A stretch of 22,652 nt of DNA, from NCBI GenBank assembly GCA_964533705.1, contig CAZHMN010000047.1, positions 1 to 22,652 on the forward strand. The letters run 5' to 3'. The stretch is from CAZHMN01 sp964533705 (lineage in GTDB: Bacteria > Electryoneota > B3-LCP). Under the pieces are notes generated by a model. The model searched no databases and was not told where the DNA came from. It saw only the letters and a program-made list of their open reading frames with translations. This document shows positions 1 to 7,501 of this stretch, one piece after another (the stretch's first letter is position 1; each line of letters starts with the position of its first letter). The translations under genes were made by a program, and so were the position numbers.

Positions 1-81
1 CAACAACAGCGCTAATGTGGTCCCCCAGCCGCCGGCGCCCAGCACGGCGATGGGACTCATATATTTATCATCTGTTTTCAT
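1..81 (-). CDS. gpsA: Glycerol-3-phosphate dehydrogenase (NAD(P)+), 5' end only
   Basis: Only the first 27 codons are inside the window; the gene continues past the left edge. Translation of the minus strand gives a short polar leader, then SPIAVLGAGGWGTTLALLL, the N-terminal Rossmann strand-turn-helix with the GxGxWG signature typical of GpsA. The family makes sn-glycerol 3-phosphate from dihydroxyacetone phosphate for phospholipid synthesis in the cytoplasm. Two in-frame ATGs exist, at 81 and 60. Neither has a clear ribosome binding site; the internal one lies closer to the Rossmann strand, but a short leader is also possible. It follows purM in the same direction after about 80 bases and may be co-transcribed with it and the acyl-CoA ligase. 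The family call is firm; the start is uncertain. Confidence 0.85.
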   Translation of the reverse strand, partial: MKTDDKYMSPIAVLGAGGWGTTLALLL

Positions 82-161
82 TATCTATATTGGGTACAGC
101 TCGATGATACTTGAGTAACACTATCGAATATCTAACGATACATTTCCGAAGAAAAGTATAA

Positions 162-1166
162 TTACAATGCTTCGATTTCTCCCATTTTGAATGCTCTCCA
201 CCCACCATATTCTTTTTCCTCGATTTCGCTGGCCTCTTCCTTCGTCACCACCAGGGCCATCCCCACACCCATGTTGAACACACGGCGCATCTCTTCCGGT
301 TCCACCGGCCCGAGTTTCCCGATGAGATCGAAGATAGGGGGGAGGGGCCAGGAACCGTATTTGATCTTCATCCTGCAATCTTCAGGTAAGACCCTGGAAA
401 GATTGCCCTCGATACCGCCGCCGGTGATGTGGGCTATCCCCTTTATTTTTACTTTCTTGCGGATGGATCGCGCCGCATTTAAGTAACTGGGATGAACTTT
501 CAGCAGCTCTTCCCCCAGGGTGCATCCCAATTCGGGGATGAGCTGATCCAATTTCAGCCCGGCTTTTTCCAGCAGTGCCTTGCGAGCCAGCGAATAACCG
601 TTGGTGTGCAAGCCAACCGAGGGCAAGCCCAGGACAGCGTCACCGGGTTGAATGTCCTTGCCGAGGATTAAATCTTCTTTATCCGCCCAGCCGATGATGG
701 TGCCCACCAGGTCGAATTCACCTTCCTGGTAAAAGCCGGGCATTTCGGCCGTTTCGCCGCCTAACAGGGCGATGCCGTTGGCCTTGCAGGCGCGAACCAA
801 TCCCTTCACCACTTCTTCTTGAACGGAAGGATTAAGTTTGCCGCAGCCGTAGTAATCCAGAAAGAAGAGCGGATCCGCGCCGTTGGCCAGCAGGTCGTTG
901 ACGCAATGATTCACCAGATCCTCGCCGACGGTGTCATATTTCTGCGCCAGAAAGGCGACCTTCAGCTTAGTGCCCACTCCGTCCGTGCTGGCCAGAAGAA
1001 CAGGGTGCTTTTTTTGATCCGCCGGGAGGCGAAAGGCTCCGGCAAAAAGACCGACGTCGCCAAGGACCTGCGGTGTGCGCGCCGATTTCACCAGGGCTTT
1101 AATACGATTTAAGGAGTCATCAGCGGCGTCCAGGTTGACGCCGGAGGATTTGTAGTCGATAAGCAT
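162..1166 (-). CDS. purM: Phosphoribosylformylglycinamidine cyclo-ligase (AIR synthetase)
   Basis: Catalyses the ATP-dependent closure of FGAM to aminoimidazole ribonucleotide in de novo purine synthesis, a cytoplasmic reaction. The protein starts MLIDYKSSGVNLDAAD, typical of PurM, and carries GVGTKLKVA, NDLLANGADPLFFLDYY, GGETAEMPG and GGGIEGNLSRVLP, the conserved segments of the ATP-binding and dimer-interface regions. At about 334 residues it has normal family length. An upstream in-frame ATG at 1190 would add eight residues (MRTKNKSL); I prefer 1166 because homologues usually begin close to the IDYKSSGV motif, though neither start has a strong Shine-Dalgarno. It lies 67 bases after the acyl-CoA ligase on the same strand and upstream of gpsA. 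Nothing is unusual within the gene. Confidence 0.95.
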   Translation of the reverse strand: MLIDYKSSGVNLDAADDSLNRIKALVKSARTPQVLGDVGLFAGAFRLPADQKKHPVLLASTDGVGTKLKVAFLAQKYDTVGEDLVNHCVNDLLANGADPLFFLDYYGCGKLNPSVQEEVVKGLVRACKANGIALLGGETAEMPGFYQEGEFDLVGTIIGWADKEDLILGKDIQPGDAVLGLPSVGLHTNGYSLARKALLEKAGLKLDQLIPELGCTLGEELLKVHPSYLNAARSIRKKVKIKGIAHITGGGIEGNLSRVLPEDCRMKIKYGSWPLPPIFDLIGKLGPVEPEEMRRVFNMGVGMALVVTKEEASEIEEKEYGGWRAFKMGEIEAL

Positions 1167-1233
1167 GAGAGACTTATTTTTTGTCCTCATTTGCAGGCCG
1201 GTTCAGCGGCCTTTCTCTATGTAGTCCGGTGCT

Positions 1234-3030
1234 TCAGCGCCGGGTGTCCTTCGTTTCATACATTTCATTAATCAGGTCGGCGAATTTCTCCAGCAGAACA
1301 TCCCGCTTGATCTTCATGGTCGGTGTGAGTTCCCCCTCTTCAATGCTGAATTCACGGGGCATCAAGGTGAATCGCACGATGCGTTCGTATTCGGCCAGAC
1401 CCGCTGAAAGCCTGCTGATCTCATACTCAATCAGGCGAAGAACCTGTTTGCTTTGAACCAAATCGGCCGGATCGAGGCTGCCGCTCGAATTGACTTCACC
1501 GATTCCCTCGGCTTCGAACCTCTCGAAATCGGGTACAATCAGAGCGGTCACATAGGGTCGGCCGTCCGCGATAAGCATAATCTCGGCGATGTAAGGGCTG
1601 GACTTGAGTAGATTTTCTATCGGCATTGGAGCGATATTCCGACCGCTGGAGGTGACCATGATTTCCTTTTTACGGCCCGTAATCGTCAGAAAACCGTCTT
1701 CTTCCAGGCGTCCCAGGTCTCCCGTGCGCAGAAAACCATCTTCGGAAAGAGAGGTCTTCGTCTCTTTAGGAAGGTTCAAGTATCCTCGCATAACGTTGGG
1801 TCCCCTCGCCAGGATCTCCCCATCCTCGGCGATTTTTATTTCCACGTTGGGCAGCGGCTGCCCCACTGTTCCAAAGCGGAAATTCTCGGGGCGATTGACG
1901 TTCAGGATGGGGCTGGCTTCGGTCAAGCCGTAGCCTTCTATGATTAGGATACCTGCTGCATAGAAGAATTTCGCCACTTCAGCCGAGAGCGCCGCTCCGC
2001 CCGAAACGAAAAAGCGAAGACGGCCACCGGTGCGTTCCTTCAATTTGGAGAAAACCAGCCGATCCGCCAGTCGGTATCTCAGGCCAGTATGGGGCTTGTG
2101 AGTGCGTTCAGAAGCGCGTCGACCGGTTTTTATTGCCCAGTTGAACATCTTGCGCTTGATGATTGAACCTTTCGCTCCGGCCTCCTCAATACGTGCCTGC
2201 ATTTTTTCGTAAAAGCGAGGTACGGCGAGCATCAAGGTCGGCTTTACTTCCATCAGTTCTTTGGCCACCGTGCGCGGCGACTGGGCGTAGGCGACGGTTG
2301 CGCCATGACAGAGGGGGAGAAAGTGTCCGGCCAACCTCTCGAAAACGTGAGCCAAAGGTAGCAGTGAAAGCATAACGTCGCCCGGTCCAACGTCCAGAAT
2401 TTCCATGACGCCTTCCATGTTGGCCAGCAGATTTCCGTGCGTCAGCATCACGCCTTTGGGCAGGCCGGTGGTGCCTGAAGTATAGATCAGGGTCGCCAGT
2501 TGATCCCGTTCTACGTTCCGCCGCAGTTTTAGAACGCCATCATCGTGGACAGAGGTCTTCCCCTTGTTCCGTTCGAGCAGGACTTGCAGGTGGGTCTCAT
2601 CAAGGGGCGATGATTCTGCGCGCTCGAAAAGGTAGAGTGACTTTAGATCTCCACTGGATTTCAGATCGCTGGCCTTGGCCGCAAGCCTCTCGTTCTCGGC
2701 GAAGAGCAGACTGGCACCTGAATCCTTGATGATGTATTGTACCTGCGCCGCGCTCAAGCTCGTATAGATGGGAACCGGCACCGCCCCGATCATCAAACAG
2801 GCGATGTCAACCATGGCCCATTCGGGACGGTTGGCGCTGATCAGGGCGATGCGATCACCGGGATTGACGCCCTGCTGGAGAAGTTCGATCGCCACGGCGG
2901 AAGCCGACAGACCTAACTCCTGGTAAGTTATACTCCGGTAGGCGCCATCAGACTTGTACATCAGAGCGGTCTTTTCCGCGTGCGCAGCACAGCTCTGGGC
3001 TATTGCTTCGCCCAGCGAGTTTGCATTCAT
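1234..3030 (-). CDS. Long-chain fatty acid--CoA ligase (AMP-forming)
   Basis: Member of the ANL adenylating superfamily, FadD15-like long-chain branch. It activates fatty acids to acyl-AMP and then acyl-CoA at the membrane-cytosol interface. Seen in the sequence: the P-loop YTSGTTGLPKG at residues 183-193 (from the Met at 3030), the GYGLTEASP motif, the adenylate-binding LRTGDLG with following GFLTITGRKKE, and a C-terminal lid. Length is about 598 residues, usual for the long-chain group. The open frame extends upstream to a GTG at 3114, but that segment reads as a poor leader and lies on the edge of the putative promoter at 3117-3145, so I choose the MM pair at 3033/3030. No clear Shine-Dalgarno is visible. 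It heads a likely minus-strand unit with purM and gpsA. Chain-length specificity cannot be read. Confidence 0.9.
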   Translation of the reverse strand: MNANSLGEAIAQSCAAHAEKTALMYKSDGAYRSITYQELGLSASAVAIELLQQGVNPGDRIALISANRPEWAMVDIACLMIGAVPVPIYTSLSAAQVQYIIKDSGASLLFAENERLAAKASDLKSSGDLKSLYLFERAESSPLDETHLQVLLERNKGKTSVHDDGVLKLRRNVERDQLATLIYTSGTTGLPKGVMLTHGNLLANMEGVMEILDVGPGDVMLSLLPLAHVFERLAGHFLPLCHGATVAYAQSPRTVAKELMEVKPTLMLAVPRFYEKMQARIEEAGAKGSIIKRKMFNWAIKTGRRASERTHKPHTGLRYRLADRLVFSKLKERTGGRLRFFVSGGAALSAEVAKFFYAAGILIIEGYGLTEASPILNVNRPENFRFGTVGQPLPNVEIKIAEDGEILARGPNVMRGYLNLPKETKTSLSEDGFLRTGDLGRLEEDGFLTITGRKKEIMVTSSGRNIAPMPIENLLKSSPYIAEIMLIADGRPYVTALIVPDFERFEAEGIGEVNSSGSLDPADLVQSKQVLRLIEYEISRLSAGLAEYERIVRFTLMPREFSIEEGELTPTMKIKRDVLLEKFADLINEMYETKDTRR

Positions 3031-3116
3031 CATGCGGTCGGCCGATAATTGTGGCAGGTGACAGTTAGAATATGATTGTATATATGAAGCTGCAGAGTAG
3101 AAAAGGATAATCACCG

Positions 3117-3145
3117 AATATAAAGAATGAGGCGGTCAAAAGCAA
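3117..3145 (-). promoter_or_regulatory. Putative sigma-70 promoter for the acyl-CoA ligase
   Basis: Read on the minus strand, TTGCTT (3140-3145) is followed after 17 bases by TATATT (3117-3122). Spacing is ideal, but the -35 box has only three strong matches. Transcription would begin near 3110, about 80 bases before the chosen start codon. Confidence 0.4.
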
Positions 3146-3272
3146 GTGCTTTTTCAGTTGAGGCTTAAATCAGATGGGAATTAATGTTGACTGACAGGAG
3201 GCAGTTAGGTGGTCTAAAATTGTGCGTAGGCGGGGCTGGAGATTAGTTCTCAAAGGGATTATGTTCGCTCGC

Positions 3273-3527
3273 TCAATTGATTTTTGGGATGTTCATTTTT
3301 TTGAATAGGTCGTTGACGTTTTTTACGGCGTAGAGTTCGGTTTCTAGGCGAACCGCGGCGCTGTCAAGTTGCTTGGAAATCAATTCCACAGCCTTATTGA
3401 TATGTTTTATCGCTTCGGGATTGGCTCCCCCTTCCAATAGCAGGCGGCTGGACTTGGCGACCATCATCAAAGCCAAAGAGAAAACCTGAAAGTGGTTATT
3501 GTCTTTCAATGTCTGTTCGAGACTCAT
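3273..3527 (-). CDS. Small helical protein of unknown function
   Basis: An 84-residue protein that I do not recognise. The start is well supported: a strong Shine-Dalgarno (GGAGAGGAGG, minus strand) precedes the ATG at 3527 by about eight bases. The sequence looks helical, with heptad-like leucine and valine spacing, no membrane segment, no signal peptide and no cysteines. The middle (HINKAVELISKQLDSAAVRL) could form an amphipathic helix or coiled coil. It is transcribed divergently from the histidine kinase at 3719 and upstream of the acyl-CoA ligase, separated from the latter by about 240 bases that hold a promoter, so it is probably its own unit. No function is assigned. Confidence 0.7.
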   Translation of the reverse strand: MSLEQTLKDNNHFQVFSLALMMVAKSSRLLLEGGANPEAIKHINKAVELISKQLDSAAVRLETELYAVKNVNDLFKKMNIPKIN

Positions 3528-3645
3528 ATTTAGTCCTCCTCTCCCGGCACTCCGAGTTACCTCTCATGAAATATACCTAAATGCGACGTAATTTCCGGTG
3601 TTTCACGTCACATCTTCAAGCCCCCTAAAAACGGGGTCAATCAGC

Positions 3646-3674
3646 TTGACTCAACTCTCGATCGGTGATAAATT
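3646..3674 (+). promoter_or_regulatory. Putative sigma-70 promoter for the kinase/activator operon
   Basis: TTGACT (3646-3651), a 17-base spacer and TAAATT (3669-3674) form a plausible promoter about 45 bases before the ATG at 3719. A direct repeat, ATCGGTGATAAAT at 3661-3673 and ATCGGTGATTAAT at 3688-3700, overlaps the -10 region and the likely start site, and could be an operator. Confidence 0.45.
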
Positions 3675-3718
3675 GTCTCTGTCTCGTATCGGTGATTAAT
3701 ATCTTGAGATTAAATCAA

Positions 3719-4873
3719 ATGGCGGCTCAACCGACACCGAAGATTCTCTTGGTGGACGACAATCAGGATTTTCTCCAGGTGACCGGTGAAATCCTGCGGC
3801 TGAAGGCGGGGTACGACGTGATCCTTCTCGAAGAGGGGAGAAGAACGTTTGACGTCGCCAGGCAGGAAAAACCTGACGTTATCATGCTGGACGTGTACAT
3901 GCCCGATGCCGACGGGCCGCAGATCTGCCGGGAATTGAAAGCTTCCGATGATCTGGCTAACATCCCCATCCTGTTTCTAACAGCAGTTGGTGCTCAGGCA
4001 CAGTTCCGGGCTCGCTGTCTGGAAGAGGGGGGAGATGATTTTCTGATGAAGCCGGTAGATACGCAGGAACTCATCGCCAGGTTAAGGGTGTTGCTCCGCG
4101 TTAAGGCTTTGCAGGACACATTGCGCCGGGAACGGGACGAACTCGAACAGAAAGTGCAGGAACGCGCTCGCGAATTAAAGGAGAAAGAGACACTCGCCGC
4201 TATTGGAAAGATGGTCGCTGGGATCGCTCATGAGATTCGCAATCCGTTGGGTGCAATTTCCAACTCGGCTGCGGTATTATCGAGAGATTTGATTCTGGAG
4301 GGAGAAGATTTAAAGCTGATGGAGATTATCGTTCAGGAATCGGCGCGCTTGCGGCAGACCATCAATGACTTCTTGACCTTCGCCCATCCACCGCCCCATA
4401 ATTTCACGCCGGTTGATTTTAAGCAATTGGTCGAGGACGTCCTGTTTCTGGCCAAACGAGACAGCCTCTGTGGACCAGGTGTTGAAATTCAGGTTGATAT
4501 CCCGGAAAGGCTTCCCGCCATCGAAGTGGATCGGGATCGTATGCAGCAGGTGCTCTGGAACCTGATACGCAACGCGCTGGAAGCAACTCGCGGGCGGGGT
4601 AAAATTCATCTGGAGCTCAAGCTTTCGATGAGAAAAGGCAGGGAGGGGGTGAAGATCACCGTTGCCGATGACGGTGTTGGCATACCTGAAGAGGATCGGG
4701 AGCAGATCTTTGAACCATTTTTCACCCGGAAAGCTCGAGGCAGCGGATTGGGTTTGGCTATGGTGAAAAGCACCATTCGCGCCCACGGTGGAGACGTGAC
4801 TGTCAAATCATGTGAAGGAAAAGGAAGCGTTTTTACGGTTTGGCTGCCGGCTGGTCAGAAGGACCTGAGCTAA
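3719..4873 (+). CDS. Response-regulator/histidine-kinase hybrid (REC-HisKA-HATPase)
   Basis: A cytoplasmic sensor kinase of about 384 residues with an N-terminal receiver domain (residues about 7-125; acidic cluster LLVDD, phospho-acceptor D58 in IMLDVYMPD, conserved Lys in MKPVD). A charged coiled-coil linker follows, then a HisKA domain with H171 in GIAHEIRNPLG, and a HATPase domain with N-box WNLIRNALEA, G1 DDGVGIP, F-box IFEPFFTRK and G2 GSGLGLAM. There are no membrane segments, so the signal probably arrives by phosphotransfer to its REC domain. I use the ATG at 3719 rather than the upstream GTG at 3665, which lies before the -10 box. The NtrC-type gene begins three bases after its stop, so the two form a cognate pair. 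Signal unknown. Confidence 0.92.
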   Translation: MAAQPTPKILLVDDNQDFLQVTGEILRLKAGYDVILLEEGRRTFDVARQEKPDVIMLDVYMPDADGPQICRELKASDDLANIPILFLTAVGAQAQFRARCLEEGGDDFLMKPVDTQELIARLRVLLRVKALQDTLRRERDELEQKVQERARELKEKETLAAIGKMVAGIAHEIRNPLGAISNSAAVLSRDLILEGEDLKLMEIIVQESARLRQTINDFLTFAHPPPHNFTPVDFKQLVEDVLFLAKRDSLCGPGVEIQVDIPERLPAIEVDRDRMQQVLWNLIRNALEATRGRGKIHLELKLSMRKGREGVKITVADDGVGIPEEDREQIFEPFFTRKARGSGLGLAMVKSTIRAHGGDVTVKSCEGKGSVFTVWLPAGQKDLS

Positions 4874-4876
4874 AAT

Positions 4877-6265
4877 ATGGAAAACCGGATAATCAGGATT
4901 CTCGTTGTCGATGATGAAGTGAGCCAGACGGATTCGTTGGTGATCCTTCTGCGCAGGGAGGGGTTCAAGGCGGAAGGCGTTTACGATGCTGATGAAGCTC
5001 TGGGTTACCTGAGGCAGAGGAACGTTGATCTCGTCATCAGCGATTTAAAGCTGGGCGATAACGACGGTATCTGGCTCACCGAGCAGATCAGGCAGCATTA
5101 CCCCGAGGTCGTTGTCCTGGTCATTACCGCCTATGGAACTATCGAAACGGCGGTGCAAGCGGTTAAAGGCGGCGCTTTTGATTATATTCTGAAGCCGGTC
5201 CAACCCGAACAACTGCTGATCGTCCTGGAGCGCGCCCTGGAATGGGGACAGATGCGGCGCAAAGTCAGAGAACTTGAAGAACGCTTACAGGAACAGGACG
5301 GGCACACCCAGTTTCTCGGCAATTCCCCACCTGTTGTGCGGCTGCTTCAACTGGTTGACCGCATCGCCAAGTCGGATTCTTCCGTGCTGATTTACGGTGA
5401 GTCCGGTACGGGAAAGGAATTGATCGCTGAGAGAATCCACCGTCACTCCCAACGAGCCGATCAACCCCTGGTTATCGTCAACTGTGGAGCGCTGCCGGAG
5501 ACCCTGCAGGAAAGTGAGCTTTTCGGGCACGTGCGCGGCGCTTTCACGGGGGCCATGAAGGATAAGAAAGGGCTGCTGAGCGAAGCGGACGGCGGCACTC
5601 TCTTCCTGGACGAAGTGGGCGAACTCTCCCCGTCGGCGCAGGTTAAAATGCTGCGCTTTCTGGAAAATGGGGAATGCCGCAAAGTGGGAGATACTCACAC
5701 CGAAACGCTGGACGTGCGCGTTCTGGCCGCCACCAACCGCGACCTGGTTAAATCCATCCAGGAAGGTCAGTTTCGTTCGGATCTCTACTATCGCCTGAAC
5801 GTCATCCCCATCTCCGTGCCACCGTTGCGCGAAATTAAGGAGGACATCCCCTTAATCGCCAGAACCTTTTTGGTGGAATTTGCTGCCAAAATGGGCAAGG
5901 AACCGCCGCGGATTTCAGAGGAATGCCTGAGACTACTCTGCGAACACCCCTGGCCGGGGAACGTACGCGAGCTGCGCAACTTAACCGAGCGCGCCGTCGT
6001 CGTTGATCAGGACGGCGTCATCACCATGTCGGATTTACCGGAACACCTGCATTGTCAGGGCAGCGACCTGATTGAGACCGGCCTGAAACGCAAGCTATCG
6101 CTGAAGGAAATGGAAAAACTCTACATTCTTTCGACGCTGGAGGATTGCGGAGGTAACCGCAAGAGAACCGGGCAGGTACTCGGCATCACCAAGGCAACCC
6201 TCTGGCGTAAGCTGAACCTCTACCAGGCGGAAGGGCGCGACATCGAAGTTAGTGAAAGGGTTTAA
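4877..6265 (+). CDS. Sigma-54-dependent response regulator, NtrC family
   Basis: Enhancer-binding activator of 462 residues. The receiver domain carries D56 in LVISDLKLG. The AAA+ sigma-54 interaction domain has Walker A GESGTGKE at about 174-181, the sigma-54-contacting GAFTGA loop at 221-226, Walker B GGTLFLDEVGEL and the arginine-finger region FRSDLYYRLNVI. A Fis-type helix-turn-helix lies at the C terminus (NRKRTGQVLGITKATLWRKL). All elements needed for ATP-driven open-complex formation are intact. It is translationally close to the kinase (three-base gap). A near-consensus -24/-12 promoter lies 60-75 bases after its stop codon, making the next gene a candidate direct target. Confidence 0.96.
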   Translation: MENRIIRILVVDDEVSQTDSLVILLRREGFKAEGVYDADEALGYLRQRNVDLVISDLKLGDNDGIWLTEQIRQHYPEVVVLVITAYGTIETAVQAVKGGAFDYILKPVQPEQLLIVLERALEWGQMRRKVRELEERLQEQDGHTQFLGNSPPVVRLLQLVDRIAKSDSSVLIYGESGTGKELIAERIHRHSQRADQPLVIVNCGALPETLQESELFGHVRGAFTGAMKDKKGLLSEADGGTLFLDEVGELSPSAQVKMLRFLENGECRKVGDTHTETLDVRVLAATNRDLVKSIQEGQFRSDLYYRLNVIPISVPPLREIKEDIPLIARTFLVEFAAKMGKEPPRISEECLRLLCEHPWPGNVRELRNLTERAVVVDQDGVITMSDLPEHLHCQGSDLIETGLKRKLSLKEMEKLYILSTLEDCGGNRKRTGQVLGITKATLWRKLNLYQAEGRDIEVSERV

Positions 6266-6325
6266 AAAAGAAACAATAAGTGGATTATCCTCCTTTAATC
6301 CCCGTTTATTTCCCACCGAATGACC

Positions 6326-6341
6326 GGGCACGATTTCTGCA
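6326..6341 (+). promoter_or_regulatory. Predicted sigma-54 (-24/-12) promoter
   Basis: GGGCACGATTTCTGCA matches the consensus TGGCACG-N4-TTGCW at all but two positions, with the invariant GG (6327-6328) and GC (6339-6340) at the correct 12-base offset. Predicted start is near 6352, about 30 bases before the ATG at 6381. The nearest activator is the NtrC-type protein encoded just upstream. Confidence 0.7.
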
Positions 6342-6380
6342 TTACAGAATTTCAAATTAGCAATCTTGAGGGAGAACCCC

Positions 6381-6746
6381 ATGGCACGGGTGTTGATCGC
6401 TGACGACGATCCCGGATTCCTGGTTTCGCTTTCCATTGCACTGCGCCGGGATGGGTATGAGGTCTGCGCAGCGGAAAATTCAGAACAGGCGCTGGAGCTT
6501 CTCGATGGCAAAAAGTTCGATTTCATGATGGTGGATATCCGTTTAGGCCCGCTGTTGGGAGTCGAGCTGGCAGAATGGGCTCGATTGCGGGTGCCGGATC
6601 TACCGGTGATCTTCATGTCTGCCTATTCCTACGCCGAACTGGAGGGACGCATTCGAAGGGTAACCTCTCTTCCAGTATTGGAGAAGCCCTTTAACGTGGA
6701 TGAAGTGGGACGGATTATGGCGGATCCGGTGGGCGTGAGGAAGTAA
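6381..6746 (+). CDS. Single-domain response regulator (CheY-like)
   Basis: A 121-residue receiver domain with no output domain: acidic cluster IADDD near the N terminus, phospho-acceptor D52 in MMVDIRLG, switch Ser in FMSAYS, and the conserved Lys in VLEKPFN. The ATG at 6381 is preceded by GAGGGAGAA at a suitable distance; an upstream in-frame TTG is less likely. It follows a sigma-54-type promoter and is followed by a hairpin terminator at 6777-6803, so it is probably a monocistronic target of the upstream NtrC-like activator. Stand-alone receivers serve as phospho-sinks or phosphorelay intermediates; feedback on the hybrid kinase is a reasonable inference. Confidence 0.9.
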   Translation: MARVLIADDDPGFLVSLSIALRRDGYEVCAAENSEQALELLDGKKFDFMMVDIRLGPLLGVELAEWARLRVPDLPVIFMSAYSYAELEGRIRRVTSLPVLEKPFNVDEVGRIMADPVGVRK

Positions 6747-6776
6747 TAAGGCTGTTTCATGAAATGACGATGCAAG

Positions 6777-6803
6777 AACCCACCCTGTTGGGGGTGGGTT
6801 TTT
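6777..6803 (+). terminator. Rho-independent terminator after the response regulator
   Basis: AACCCACCC (6777-6785), a six-base loop and GGGTGGGTT (6792-6800) form a perfect nine-base-pair stem that runs into a T tract (6799-6803, then TAATTTT). It lies 30 bases after the response regulator's stop codon. Confidence 0.9.
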
Positions 6804-7037
6804 AATTTTGATCCCGTGCCACCGGGAAATATTTTTTGATCTTGATGTCCACTGATTTGCCTTCCGGGTCGGCACGAGGCCGACCCCTACGCGAAAAAAT
6901 CCGTGAAATCCGTGTAATCTGTTTAATCTGCGATTCAGATTCTTTTTTCCTTTCCCGGTTGGCCCGGACAGCTCGCCACGCAGTGGTCCCTGCAGGAATG
7001 TCCGGGCTTTTGTCTCGCGAAAAAGATAGAGTTTGAC
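6804..7037. repeat. Gene-free interval with hairpins and short tandem units
   Basis: No convincing gene lies between the terminator and the arsR promoter. Three structures can be seen: a hairpin GGGTCGGC-ACGAG-GCCGACCC (6866-6886); four tandem nine-base units of the type AAATCCGTG/TAATCTGTT at 6897-6932; and GCCCGGACA (6962-6970) pairing with TGTCCGGGC (6999-7007) around a 28-base loop, followed by TTTT. Structures of this sort usually belong to dispersed intergenic repeat families. Whether other copies exist cannot be seen here. Confidence 0.5.
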
Positions 7038-7066
7038 TTGACATAGAAGAATTTTTTTGTTATAAT
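7038..7066 (+). promoter_or_regulatory. Consensus sigma-70 promoter of arsR
   Basis: TTGACA (7038-7043), a 17-base spacer and TATAAT (7061-7066): both hexamers match the consensus exactly and the spacing is optimal. Predicted start is near 7073, about 27 bases before the arsR ATG. Such a strong promoter suits a repressor-controlled unit. Confidence 0.9.
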
Positions 7067-7090
7067 ATTGCATCGTTGCGCAATAATGCA
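7066..7090. promoter_or_regulatory. Putative ArsR operator
   Basis: Just after the -10 box lies a nested palindrome: TTGCGCAA is perfectly self-complementary (about 7076-7083), flanked by TTGCAT on the left and ATGCA on the right, which are also roughly symmetric. It covers the likely start site, where ArsR/SmtB repressors normally bind. The assignment rests on position and symmetry only. Confidence 0.55.
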
Positions 7091-7099
7091 GGAATTGCC

Positions 7100-7423
7100 A
7101 TGGTTGATCCCAAGAAAGTTGAACTGGAAGCCGCGCTGTTGACGGTATTGGCACAGCCCACCCGGCTGAAAATCCTCTACTTCCTTCAAGAAGGCGAAAA
7201 GTGCGCCTGCAAAATCAATCCCAGCATGCAGGAGGATCCATCCGTCATCAGCCGCCATCTTGTGAAGATGAGAGAAGCGGGTCTGCTGGATTCCCGTAGG
7301 GAGGGAGTGTCCATCTATTACTGGATCAGCGAACCGAGGGTGTTCAAAATCCTCGAATTGGCCGATGACATCTTGAGATCATCCGCGCAGGAGAGGGCAC
7401 GATTAACCGCTGGGGCATTGTAA
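7100..7423 (+). CDS. arsR: ArsR/SmtB-family metalloid-responsive repressor
   Basis: A 107-residue winged-helix repressor. It carries the family core AQPTRLKILYFL, a CxC pair (KCACK) where ArsR-type sensors place their arsenite-binding cysteines, the recognition helix SVISRHLVKMREAGLL and the wing REGVSIYYWI. The ATG at 7100 has an AGGAA Shine-Dalgarno six bases upstream; the alternative TTG at 7076 would lie inside the putative operator. In the family, trivalent As/Sb binding releases DNA and derepresses the operon, usually including the repressor itself. It opens the metalloid/thiol island. Confidence is high for the family and moderate for As(III) as the exact inducer. Confidence 0.93.
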   Translation: MVDPKKVELEAALLTVLAQPTRLKILYFLQEGEKCACKINPSMQEDPSVISRHLVKMREAGLLDSRREGVSIYYWISEPRVFKILELADDILRSSAQERARLTAGAL

Positions 7424-7501
7424 ATTTTTTCGCCTGATGAATACATCAACATGCAGGAATGCACCGTTCAAATTCCATGAAAACAAAACTTTGAGGCTAT
7501 T

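Noticed and set aside
3031..3114. GTG start of the acyl-CoA ligase at 3114
   Set aside because: It touches the putative -10 box, lacks a Shine-Dalgarno and adds residues not typical of the family.
6866..6932. CRISPR array
   Set aside because: The tandem units are nine bases long and contiguous with no spacers, and no cas genes are present.
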